NCBI RefSeq assembly: GCF_003855395.1 | Contig: NZ_CP034015.1 | Span: 1,126,001-1,190,000, forward strand | Direction of reading: 5' to 3' | Source: Shewanella livingstonensis | GTDB taxonomy: Bacteria; Pseudomonadota; Gammaproteobacteria; Enterobacterales; Shewanellaceae | Length of the DNA: 64,000 nucleotides | Shown here: in pieces, positions 30,153 to 38,488 of the stretch | Layout: each line of letters begins with the position of its first letter | Position numbering within the stretch: the first letter of the stretch is position 1 | The notes under the pieces: generated by a model | What the model saw: the letters and a program-made list of their open reading frames with translations, nothing else | What the model was told of the DNA's origin: nothing | The model's database searches: none | Program-made: the position numbers and the translations under genes

Positions 30153-31595
30153 ATGGACCAAGCAAAAACAAATACCGACCGTATGGCGGCAGAGATCCAG
30201 CTGCACGGCGTTAAAGAATATTTAGCATTACAACAGAATAAAGGCTTACTGCGTTTTTTAACTTGTGGCAGTGTCGATGATGGTAAAAGTACCTTAATTG
30301 GTCGTTTACTGCATGACAGCGCACAAATTTATGAAGATCAGTTTGCTAGCCTAAAAAGTGACAGCGCTAAAATGGGTACTACTGGCGAAGCCATTGACCT
30401 TGCATTATTGGTAGACGGTTTACAAGCTGAGCGTGAGCAAGGCATTACTATTGACGTGGCTTACCGGTATTTTTCCAGTGAAAAACGTAAGTTCATTATT
30501 GCTGATACCCCAGGCCATGAACAATACACTCGCAACATGGCAACGGGTGCGTCAACTTGTGATTTAGCCGTGATTTTGGTTGATGCGCGTTATGGGGTGC
30601 AAACGCAAACTAAGCGTCATGCATTTATCGCGTCTCTACTTGGTTTACGTCACTTTGTTGTTGCGGTAAACAAAATGGATTTAGTCGATTTTGACCAAAC
30701 AATATTTAACCAAATTCAAGCAGACTTTGCTGAGTTTGTGAAAGACTTTGGTGATCTCGACATTCACTATGTGCCGTTATCAGCGTTAAATGGCGACAAC
30801 GTGGTTAATCGCAGTACGCAATGTGATTGGTATCAAGGCGGTACGTTACTTGAGCTACTTGAAACCATCGACACCCAGCGTGAGCTAAGTGAGCTACCGG
30901 TTCGTTTCCCAGTGCAATACGTATTACGTCCAAACTTAGATTTTCGTGGTTTCTCGGGTACGTTAGCGTCTGGCATCATTAAAGTGGGCGATGAACTCGT
31001 TGCATTGCCATCAGGAAAACGCAGTAAAATTGAACGTATTGTGACATTTGATGGCGATTTACCAGAAGCTGTAGCAGGTCAAGCCATTACCATTACCCTT
31101 GAAGATGAGATTGATATTTCACGTGGTGATTTACTGGCTCATCCGGCAACCGCGCCAGATATTGCTAACCACATTGTGGCAGACCTAGTGTGGATGGATG
31201 AAAAGCCACTACAAATCGGTCAGTTGTATGATGTCAAAGTAGCGGGCAAGAAAACCCAAGCTGTGGTAAGCGAGATTGAATACATTATTGATGTAAATAC
31301 TCTTGAGCGCAGCGCAGCAAACACATTAAGCCTAAACAGTATTGCCCGCGTTAAGTTAGATTTAACCGAATCGATAGTATTAGATGCCTATAGTTTAGTG
31401 CGTGACACTGGCGGAATGATTTTAGTTGATCGTTTATCTAATGCTACCGTTGCTGCTGCTATGGTCGTTAGTGGTCATCAAGGCGAGAAGCAAATTAACA
31501 CTGAATTTAGTCCATTTGAAGTCGAGTTTAATGCGTTAGTACGTAAGCATTATCCACATTGGAATGCGCGCGATATTAGCCTACTTGGAAAATAA
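30153..31595 (+). CDS. cysN: CysN, sulfate adenylyltransferase GTPase subunit
   Basis: 480 residues. EF-Tu-like GTPase that drives APS formation by CysD: P-loop [26 protein letters not shown] and NKMD, followed by two beta-barrel domains. The start at 30153 has GAGAAAGATT in front; a GTG at 30141 is in frame but overlaps that site. No fused APS kinase domain, in line with the separate cysC. Confidence 0.97.
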   Translation: MDQAKTNTDRMAAEIQLHGVKEYLALQQNKGLLRFLTCGSVDDGKSTLIGRLLHDSAQIYEDQFASLKSDSAKMGTTGEAIDLALLVDGLQAEREQGITIDVAYRYFSSEKRKFIIADTPGHEQYTRNMATGASTCDLAVILVDARYGVQTQTKRHAFIASLLGLRHFVVAVNKMDLVDFDQTIFNQIQADFAEFVKDFGDLDIHYVPLSALNGDNVVNRSTQCDWYQGGTLLELLETIDTQRELSELPVRFPVQYVLRPNLDFRGFSGTLASGIIKVGDELVALPSGKRSKIERIVTFDGDLPEAVAGQAITITLEDEIDISRGDLLAHPATAPDIANHIVADLVWMDEKPLQIGQLYDVKVAGKKTQAVVSEIEYIIDVNTLERSAANTLSLNSIARVKLDLTESIVLDAYSLVRDTGGMILVDRLSNATVAAAMVVSGHQGEKQINTEFSPFEVEFNALVRKHYPHWNARDISLLGK

Positions 31596-31598
31596 ATA

Positions 31599-33323
31599 AT
31601 GAGCGAAATATGGTTGTTAGCGATTATCTTGTTAGCACTGGTCGGTGGGCTGCTTGCTGGGCTTGCAACACCGGCTGCCATGTTTTTTTTCGCTTCGTTA
31701 GTTTGTTATATCCTCGGACTCGTGGACTTAAATGTAGCGCTTGGCAGCTTTACTAATAACGGCCTAATTACGTTAGTTTTGTTAGTACTGGCTGCCACAG
31801 CACTAGAGAAAACCTCATTACTGGGTAAATTAAGCCAAGTGATTGGCAAAGGTTCATTATTTTCAACCTTAGCCAAGTTAGGCATATCGACAGCGTTATT
31901 GTCATCGTTTACCAATAATACCGCGGTAGTCGCTTCGTTAATTGGTGTAGTGCGCCGCAACCAAGCACATGCGCCTTCTAAATTATTGTTGCCGTTAAAC
32001 TACGCCGCAATTTTAGGGGGCACGCTCACGCTAATTGGTACCTCTACCAATCTGATTGTTAATTCATTTGTTGAAAACGCCGGTCTTGAGCCTTTAGGTT
32101 TTTTTGAGTTTACACAAGTAGGCTCATTAGTCGTTATCAGTGGTTTAGTCGTGTTAACCATTATGGCTAACTTTTTACCCGATAGACGTGAAGAGTCCGA
32201 AGTTGAGACGTTACCTTATCTATTGGAAGCTCATGTGGCTAAAACGTCTACCCTAGTGGGTAAAAGCGTGATAGATAATCGTTTGCGTGCACTTAAAAAA
32301 CTGTATTTAGTTGAGTTAGAACGCAGCGGTATTCGTATTTGCCCTGTGCCACCGCAAATGGTATTGCAAGCCGATGATGTACTACGTTTTAGTGGTGCGG
32401 TTGAGTCGGTTGAGCTATTGCATCAGTTTGATGGTTTAGAGTGGTTTGGTAAGCAGCATGCTAAAGGCCAGAATTTGGTTGAAGCTGTGCTAGCGCCATC
32501 ATCAAGTTTAGTGGGAACAACCTTAAAAGACTCGCGTTTTCGGGAAGTGTTTGATGCTGCCGTGATGGCCATTCGTCGTGGGCATTTACCGTTAAAAGGG
32601 GGGCTTGGTGATATCGTATTACAACCGGGTGATGTATTACTGTTAACGCCGGGTGACCGTTTTTCTAAATGCCCTAATTTAACCACCGACTTTGCTGCGA
32701 TCAGTGGCTTAGATTTAAGTGTCCGCTTAGATGAAAAACGCGGTAATTGGGTGTTGATTGGTTTTGCGTTAACCATAGTGGCCAGTATTTTTGATGTATT
32801 ACCGTTAGCCAAAGGCTTGGTTTTACTGTTGCTCAGCTACGTAGCGATTGGTGCGATAACCTTAACTGAGCTTAAACGTCGCTTCCCGCTGGAATTAGTG
32901 GTTATTGTAGGCAGTGCCTTAGGCTTAGCTAACTTAATGGTGACAACCGGCCTCGCAGATGTCATGGCACAAGCATTATTAAGTGTGTTCAATGGATATG
33001 GTGTATTTGCTGCTTTTGTGGGGATTTATCTGATTACCTTAATTGTGACAGAGTTAATTACCAACAACGCTGCAGCAGCACTGGCGTTTCCGGTAGCTTA
33101 TGCAGTAGCTACCAGTTTTGGCGTCGATCCGCGGCCGTTTATTATGGCGGTGGTATTTGGTGCAAGCGCGAGCTTTATTTCGCCTTACGGCTATCAAACT
33201 AATCTCATGGTATTTAATGCCGGTAATTATAAATTAAGTGACTTTGTGCGCTTAGGTTTACCGTTATCCATCGTATATTCATTAGTAGTTATTTTTTCGA
33301 TTCCGTATTTTTTCCCGTTTTAA
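31599..33323 (+). CDS. SLC13-family permease with two RCK_C domains, probable sulfate importer
   Basis: 574 residues, 3 bp after cysN. Six N-terminal membrane segments with SFTNNTAVVASLIG and GGTLTLIGTSTNLIVN, a soluble middle (about 200-370) made of two TrkA-C/RCK_C-like units (each ending VLRFSGA or VLLLTPGD), then the second membrane half with NNAAAALAFPVAYA and GASASFISPYGYQTNLMVFN. This is the divalent anion:Na+ symporter fold. Its place between cysN and cysC points to sulfate as substrate; that is an inference from context. Confidence 0.85.
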   Translation: MSEIWLLAIILLALVGGLLAGLATPAAMFFFASLVCYILGLVDLNVALGSFTNNGLITLVLLVLAATALEKTSLLGKLSQVIGKGSLFSTLAKLGISTALLSSFTNNTAVVASLIGVVRRNQAHAPSKLLLPLNYAAILGGTLTLIGTSTNLIVNSFVENAGLEPLGFFEFTQVGSLVVISGLVVLTIMANFLPDRREESEVETLPYLLEAHVAKTSTLVGKSVIDNRLRALKKLYLVELERSGIRICPVPPQMVLQADDVLRFSGAVESVELLHQFDGLEWFGKQHAKGQNLVEAVLAPSSSLVGTTLKDSRFREVFDAAVMAIRRGHLPLKGGLGDIVLQPGDVLLLTPGDRFSKCPNLTTDFAAISGLDLSVRLDEKRGNWVLIGFALTIVASIFDVLPLAKGLVLLLLSYVAIGAITLTELKRRFPLELVVIVGSALGLANLMVTTGLADVMAQALLSVFNGYGVFAAFVGIYLITLIVTELITNNAAAALAFPVAYAVATSFGVDPRPFIMAVVFGASASFISPYGYQTNLMVFNAGNYKLSDFVRLGLPLSIVYSLVVIFSIPYFFPF

Positions 33324-33368
33324 CAAAGAATTGTAGTGTGGTGTAATAACCACTTGATAGGAGTAGTG

Positions 33369-33992
33369 ATGAGCAATATTGTTTGGCATCAACATGCCAT
33401 TGACCAAGCTGCCCGTGGCGCCCAAAAAGGCCAAAATCCAGTATTGTTATGGTTTACGGGATTATCTGGCTCGGGTAAATCAACCCTTGCTGGCGCATTA
33501 GAACGGGCGTTATTTGAATACGGTTTTCATACCTATTTACTTGATGGTGATAATGTTCGCCATGGTCTGTGTAACGACTTAGGTTTTAGTCTTGAAGACC
33601 GTGACGAAAATCTTCGTCGTGTCGGCGAAGTGGCGAAACTGATGGTTGATTCAGGCTTAGTCGTGCTATCGGCATTTATTTCGCCGACTCGTGAAGAGCG
33701 CGATCGCGTCCGGGCATTATTCCCGCAAGGACAATTTGTTGAAGTGCATGTGTCTACGCCGCTAAGCGTATGTGAATCGCGTGATCCCAAAGGGTTATAC
33801 GCTAAAGCTCGTAAAGGCGAAATCACTAATTTTACTGGAATATCATCACCTTACGAAGTGCCAGAATCTGCAGAGTTAACCATTGATACCAGTAAAGGTG
33901 ATCTTGATACTCAAGTGAATGGATTAATGGCGTACTTAAAAGCCATAGAGGTACTTAATCCACCAAGAGAAATCGCTGGTGCAGGCATTTAA
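33369..33992 (+). CDS. cysC: CysC, APS kinase
   Basis: 207 residues. Phosphorylates APS to PAPS. P-loop [15 protein letters not shown], then [18 protein letters not shown] and [11 protein letters not shown] are all intact, and [20 protein letters not shown] matches the lid region. The longer frame begins at a GTG at 33336; AGGAG 6 nt before ATG 33369 decides the start. Last gene of the block. Confidence 0.97.
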   Translation: MSNIVWHQHAIDQAARGAQKGQNPVLLWFTGLSGSGKSTLAGALERALFEYGFHTYLLDGDNVRHGLCNDLGFSLEDRDENLRRVGEVAKLMVDSGLVVLSAFISPTREERDRVRALFPQGQFVEVHVSTPLSVCESRDPKGLYAKARKGEITNFTGISSPYEVPESAELTIDTSKGDLDTQVNGLMAYLKAIEVLNPPREIAGAGI

Positions 33993-34001
33993 ACGGCACC
34001 A

Positions 34002-34049
34002 AATCGATAATTAAATTGATAACCGAATCGACAACTAAATCGACAACTA
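34002..34049. repeat. four tandem 12-bp units after cysC
   Basis: Four contiguous 12-mers: AATCGATAATTA, AATTGATAACCG, then two identical copies of AATCGACAACTA. They lie between the cysC stop and its terminator. Confidence 0.75.
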
Positions 34050-34061
34050 AATCTAGAATAT

Positions 34062-34100
34062 AAAAAGGGCTGATGTGTTATATAACATCAACCCTTTTTT
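34062..34100. terminator. intrinsic terminator of the cysDNC block
   Basis: AAAAAGGG-C-TGATGT pairs with ACATCA-A-CCCTTTTT around GTTATATA; T6 follows. A-tract on the other flank makes it bidirectional with the gene at 34151. Confidence 0.85.
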
Positions 34101-34150
34101 ATTGAGTCTCTGTTGCTGCAAGCGCTTAAACACTGAGCATTTTTGATCTA

Positions 34151-35317
34151 TTAAACCAATACTTGTTTGAGCACTCTTTGCCAGTTTCCACCCATAAAAC
34201 GATCGCGATCGGTCGATTTGAAACGAGCTTTTTTCAAGGCATCGTCGATGCGGCTCATGCGGTCGATACTATTGAACTCGGGTATTACCACATGCTTGGG
34301 TTCAACATCAAAACCTAATACATTTTTGTCTTCTAAGCTGTGCCACCATTCTAAGTATTCTTTTATCCCTTCGCTGTTATCGTTATTTAACCCCAACAGG
34401 TTTTCTTGGCCACGAAGTGGGAAATCATTGGCGATGGCGACGCAATCAAAGCCGCCCACTTTAGCAATATAAGCAAGTTGCTTTATGTAGTCTTCTATCG
34501 TTGGAATTGGCTTGTTAGTCAGCCAAAAGCTCATCATAAACACTCCAAATACGCCGCCGCTATCACCAATCGCACGGATTACTTCATCGGGTGAGCAGCG
34601 GGCATTATTGACAATAGCGCGCGCAGCACCATGGCTTTGCACTACAGGAGACTGGCTGGCTTTTATTGCATCAAGGGCCGTTTGGGCACTTGAGTGACTC
34701 ACATCGATAAGAATATTTTTCCGATTAAGCTCTGTTATGAGCTCGCGCCCAGCAGCTGTTAATGGAGTATTCAAACTATTTAAGCCGTTATTATCTAATG
34801 CACCACCGGCAAAACGATTACCATAATGGTGGGTTAATTGTAGAACCCGTAAACCTTGTTGATGTAAATTATCTAACTGTTGCCACTGAGTGCTTAAACC
34901 ATCATTTTCAACACAATCAGCACCTTGAATTTGAAAAAACACCGCAGTTTGTTGTTGTGTTCTGGCTTGACTAATATCCGTGCCGGTAAGCCCTTGCAGG
35001 TACACGTCTGGATTGGCTTTTACAGAGTTAGCCGCTTGTTTAATGCTGTTGATGCAGGCTTGATAAGTGCGTTTATAATTTTTGGTTCCATCAGCTTGTT
35101 CAATGGTTTCAACGGCCGAAATATCGGCAATAAAGGCATCGAGCTTAGAGGCTTTAACATCATTGATGTCGGTGGGTAGAAAGGATAAACCATCAATGTA
35201 TAAACGACGTGGTTTAGCTGCCCATGCAGGAAGCGAGCTTAAAGGGCTTAATAATGTGGCTGCTCCAAGGCCTTTTAAGATATGACGGCGAGCTTGGTTA
35301 CAGACTTTTTGAGTCAT
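34151..35317 (-). CDS. Tat-exported M19 dipeptidase-like protein lacking key metal ligands
   Basis: 388 residues. A twin-arginine signal (ARRHILKGLGAATLLSPL, cleavage after AWA) implies folded export to the periplasm. The body follows the membrane dipeptidase (M19) fold: LTHHYGNRF, PLTAAGRELITELNRKNILIDVSHSS with H208, PVVQSHGAARAI with H229 and VAIANDFP. But the N-terminal DGHxD that supplies two zinc ligands is replaced by D42-G-L-S-F, and the bridging Glu of the xEGA motif is Gln131 (IQGAD). Three of five canonical ligands are thus missing, so ordinary binuclear dipeptidase activity is doubtful. AAGGA precedes the ATG. It follows csdE by 27 bp and may be co-transcribed with csdA-csdE. Confidence 0.8.
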   Translation of the reverse strand: MTQKVCNQARRHILKGLGAATLLSPLSSLPAWAAKPRRLYIDGLSFLPTDINDVKASKLDAFIADISAVETIEQADGTKNYKRTYQACINSIKQAANSVKANPDVYLQGLTGTDISQARTQQQTAVFFQIQGADCVENDGLSTQWQQLDNLHQQGLRVLQLTHHYGNRFAGGALDNNGLNSLNTPLTAAGRELITELNRKNILIDVSHSSAQTALDAIKASQSPVVQSHGAARAIVNNARCSPDEVIRAIGDSGGVFGVFMMSFWLTNKPIPTIEDYIKQLAYIAKVGGFDCVAIANDFPLRGQENLLGLNNDNSEGIKEYLEWWHSLEDKNVLGFDVEPKHVVIPEFNSIDRMSRIDDALKKARFKSTDRDRFMGGNWQRVLKQVLV

Positions 35318-35344
35318 TATTATTCCTTAGTGTTGGCAGGTGTT

Positions 35345-35800
35345 TCATGTACCAACATCATGTGTATAGGCAACGATGGCTTGTGCTAACGCAGTTAAAC
35401 CATTGGTACGAGATGGACTTAATTGGCCACTGAGTCCGAAACGTGCAAAGTATTGTTTTACATCAAATTGTTGTATTTTGTTAGTGCTTTTACCTTGGCA
35501 CGCGACCAATAATAATCCCATTAAGCCTTTTACAATACGTGCATCGCTATCTGCGATATAAAAATGCTGCCCATTGATCATGTAATGGTACAACCAAGCC
35601 TGGCTTTCACAGCCTTTAACTTGTGCATCTGCCTGTTTAAATTCTACAGCTAACGGCGGTATTAATTTACCGAGTAACATAATCTGACGGTATTTATCTT
35701 GCCAGTTATGGGCTTGCTCAATGAGGTTAACGGCTTCAACTAATTCATCCGATAAAGGCGAAAATAACTGCGGTGAAGGTACGGCACTTGGGTTTAACAT
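35345..35800 (-). CDS. csdE: CsdE/SufE-type sulfur acceptor
   Basis: 151 residues. Accepts persulfide sulfur from a cysteine desulfurase and enhances its activity. The acceptor Cys is C64 in VKGCESQAWL; the surrounding WQDKYRQIMLLGKLIPPL and ADSDARIVKGLMGLLL are characteristic. It lies 65 bp after csdA on the same strand, which favours CsdE over SufE. Confidence 0.9.
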   Translation of the reverse strand: MLNPSAVPSPQLFSPLSDELVEAVNLIEQAHNWQDKYRQIMLLGKLIPPLAVEFKQADAQVKGCESQAWLYHYMINGQHFYIADSDARIVKGLMGLLLVACQGKSTNKIQQFDVKQYFARFGLSGQLSPSRTNGLTALAQAIVAYTHDVGT

Positions 35801-35865
35801 GGTAGTTCAATTAACCTCGGCTGTAGATAATAGATGTATCTGGATCAGCGTGTTGTACTTTAACA

Positions 35866-37155
35866 CTATAACAATAACTCTTTTACAGCATTAAGTGCAT
35901 GAATAAATTGATCAACATCTTGCTTATTAGTATAGATGCCTATTGATGCACGGCAACAGCCGCCTAAATTAAGGCTGGTCATTAGTGGCATAGCGCAATG
36001 ATGACCACAACGAACGGCCACAGCTTGTTGGTCGAGTAAAATCCCCACATCTTGGTGATGTTCACCTTGCAGATTAAAAGCCACAGCACCAATATTATGG
36101 CGTTGACCATCAGCGCAGTGCTTATCACCAGAGTGCTTATCATTGGCAATACCATATAATTCGATAGCGCCAAGTTGTTGCAGTTGCTGCTGTAAATAGC
36201 GCAGCAATTGTTGTTCATGTGCAAGTATTTGCTCGCGTGGCAATTGCTGTAAAAAATGAATGGCAGCCCCTAGGCCAATCACTTCTGCGATAGCGGGCGT
36301 TCCAGCTTCAAGGCGATTTGGTAACGCACCAAACTCAGTCTGCTCAAAACTCACGGTTTTAATCATCTCGCCGCCAGTGAGCATTGGGGTTAATTTATCG
36401 AGCTCTGTATATCGACCATATAAAATACCCACCCCAGTTGGTCCATACATTTTATGGCCTGAAAACACATAAAAATCACAATCAATTTGTTGTACATCAA
36501 CGGGTAAATGGGCAATCGCCTGAGCGCCATCAACCAAGGTTAGCGCGCCGACGGCTTTGGCTTTTGCGACTAGCTCATTGACTGGGTTTAATGTGCCCAA
36601 GGCATTTGACACATGGCATAGTGCAACCACTTTAGGCTTCAGCATTAATAGTTGATCAAAAGCGGCTATATCCAGTTGCGCGTCTGTTGTCAGCTGGATC
36701 GGTTTGATCACCGCGCCGGTGCGTTTTGCCAGTTCCTGCCAAGGAACAATATTGGCGTGGTGGGCTGCGGTATCAATTAATATCACATCATTTGGCTTGA
36801 TTTGTGACGTCAGTCCGTAGGCCACCATATTGATCGATTCTGTGGTGCCGTGGGTAAAAATGATTTCGTCTTGACGCTGGGCGTGGATAAATTCAGCCAC
36901 TTGTTGACGAACCGCTTCATATTGTTGAGTTGCCCGTGCAGACAATTGATGCGCCGCACGGTGCACATTGGCGTTGTTGAGTTGGTAGTACTCGGTCATC
37001 GCATCAATGACCGCTTGCGGCTTTTGGCTCGTTGCTGCGGTGTCTAAGTAACACAAAGGATGATCGCCAATGGTCTGTTTAAGCGCCGGGAATTGATCGC
37101 GTAGTGCTTGATGATCAAATAAAACGGCAGACGATAATGACGATGCAGACTTCAT
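35866..37155 (-). CDS. csdA: CsdA, cysteine desulfurase
   Basis: 429 residues. PLP enzyme of the SufS/CsdA class: HGTTESINMVAYG, the PLP Lys in FSGHKMYGPTG (K235), and the active-site Cys C387 in RCGHHCAMPL. Makes a persulfide passed to CsdE. A short His/Asp/Lys-rich insertion (about 338-352, NDKHSGDKHCADGQRHN) makes it longer than E. coli CsdA (about 400). No clear ribosome binding site precedes the ATG. Confidence 0.92.
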   Translation of the reverse strand: MKSASSLSSAVLFDHQALRDQFPALKQTIGDHPLCYLDTAATSQKPQAVIDAMTEYYQLNNANVHRAAHQLSARATQQYEAVRQQVAEFIHAQRQDEIIFTHGTTESINMVAYGLTSQIKPNDVILIDTAAHHANIVPWQELAKRTGAVIKPIQLTTDAQLDIAAFDQLLMLKPKVVALCHVSNALGTLNPVNELVAKAKAVGALTLVDGAQAIAHLPVDVQQIDCDFYVFSGHKMYGPTGVGILYGRYTELDKLTPMLTGGEMIKTVSFEQTEFGALPNRLEAGTPAIAEVIGLGAAIHFLQQLPREQILAHEQQLLRYLQQQLQQLGAIELYGIANDKHSGDKHCADGQRHNIGAVAFNLQGEHHQDVGILLDQQAVAVRCGHHCAMPLMTSLNLGGCCRASIGIYTNKQDVDQFIHALNAVKELLL

Positions 37156-37180
37156 AAATAAGGGTTTCTGTATTGAAAAT

Positions 37181-37214
37181 AAAAGGCATCAAGATCTTCA
37201 GTGATCTTGATGCC
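37181..37214 (-). terminator. intrinsic terminator after tas
   Basis: GGCATCAAGATC and GATCTTGATGCC arms (12 bp, 6-nt loop); on the minus strand TTTTATTTTC follows. Separates tas from csdA. Confidence 0.8.
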
Positions 37215-37267
37215 CATTGCAAGGTTTTGTGGCGATAAGCTCAATTAGTCTGGCGGTTATTGTTTTC

Positions 37268-38308
37268 CTACGGACAAGGGAAACGGTATAACGCCGATAA
37301 TTCGTTAATTCTTATCATCAGCTCGTCAGATAAGCTGACCTTGTGGCTGTCGATGTTTTGCTTTAACTGATGTAAATCAGTTGCGCCAATAATATTAGCA
37401 GCAACAAATTTGCGGCTATTGACAAATGCTAAGGCCATTTCGGTGGGAGATAAACCAAATTCTCGGGCCAAATCGATATAAGCTTGCGTCGCTTCCAGTG
37501 CCATAGGGGTACTGTTGTAGCGGGCAAAGCGTTTAAATACCGTTAAACGTGCGCCTTCAGGCCACTGATTATTTTCGTATTTACCGGTTAAGGCACCAAA
37601 GGCTAACGGCGAATAAGCTAATAATGGCACTTCTTCACGATAACTGATTTCAGACATGGCGATTTCGTAGCTGCGATTAAGCAAGTTGTAAGGATTTTGC
37701 ACGCTGATAATGCGCGGTAAATCGTGCTTTTCAGCTAATTTAAGGTATTTCATAAAGCCCCAAGGGGTTTCATTAGAAATGCCGATATAACGCACTTTAC
37801 CTTGCTTAATAATTTCTGCTAAGGCTTCAAGGGTATCTAAAATAGGCGTGTAGTGCTCTTCTTCATCGTGTTCATACATCATTTCGCCGAAGAAATTAGT
37901 ATTTCTATCCGGCCAGTGCACTTGATACAAATCGATAGTATCGATTTGTAAGCGCGCTAATGAGTCATCAACAGCTTGATGGATGTTGCGCCAGTCCAGA
38001 GCCATATCTTTACGGATGTAATCACCTTTACCGCCAGGCGCAGCCACTTTAGTGGCAATCACTAAATTGTCGCGATTACCTTGCGCTTTGAGGTAGTTAC
38101 CAATGATACGTTCGGTTTCACCCTGGGTTTCAGCTTTAGGTGGAACCGGGTACATTTCAGCGGTATCAATAAAGTTAACGCCTTGACCAATAGCATAATC
38201 GAGTTGAGCAAAAGCGTCGGCTTGAGTATTTTGTTCACCCCAAGTCATGGTGCCAAGACAGATCTTACTGACCTCAAGGCTAGAATGTGCGATACGTTGA
38301 TATTCCAT
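37268..38308 (-). CDS. tas: Tas-type aldo/keto reductase
   Basis: 346 residues, the same length as E. coli Tas. NADPH-dependent reductase with the AKR tetrad visible: Asp and Tyr in FIDTAEMYP, Lys in VIATKVAAP, His in YQVHWPDRNT. A perfect AGGAGG lies before ATG 38308; an upstream in-frame start at 38359 is rejected for that reason. Physiological substrate not evident. Confidence 0.9.
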   Translation of the reverse strand: MEYQRIAHSSLEVSKICLGTMTWGEQNTQADAFAQLDYAIGQGVNFIDTAEMYPVPPKAETQGETERIIGNYLKAQGNRDNLVIATKVAAPGGKGDYIRKDMALDWRNIHQAVDDSLARLQIDTIDLYQVHWPDRNTNFFGEMMYEHDEEEHYTPILDTLEALAEIIKQGKVRYIGISNETPWGFMKYLKLAEKHDLPRIISVQNPYNLLNRSYEIAMSEISYREEVPLLAYSPLAFGALTGKYENNQWPEGARLTVFKRFARYNSTPMALEATQAYIDLAREFGLSPTEMALAFVNSRKFVAANIIGATDLHQLKQNIDSHKVSLSDELMIRINELSALYRFPCP

Positions 38309-38488
38309 GATCATCCTCCTATGGAATGTGCTTAATCTGAGGCTACCAAGCTTTTGCATCGTTGCAAAGCGCTATAATACACTTGCCGTAAGACTGCTTG
38401 AAAAGTATTCAAAATCACTTGTTCATGAGGTTATCTCATATAACTGTGATATGTTTTCGCTAATGGGAGTTGTTATCAAAGGATTGTT

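Noticed and set aside
34002-34049. Possible CRISPR array
   Set aside because: The 12-bp units are contiguous with no spacers, and no cas gene is present.
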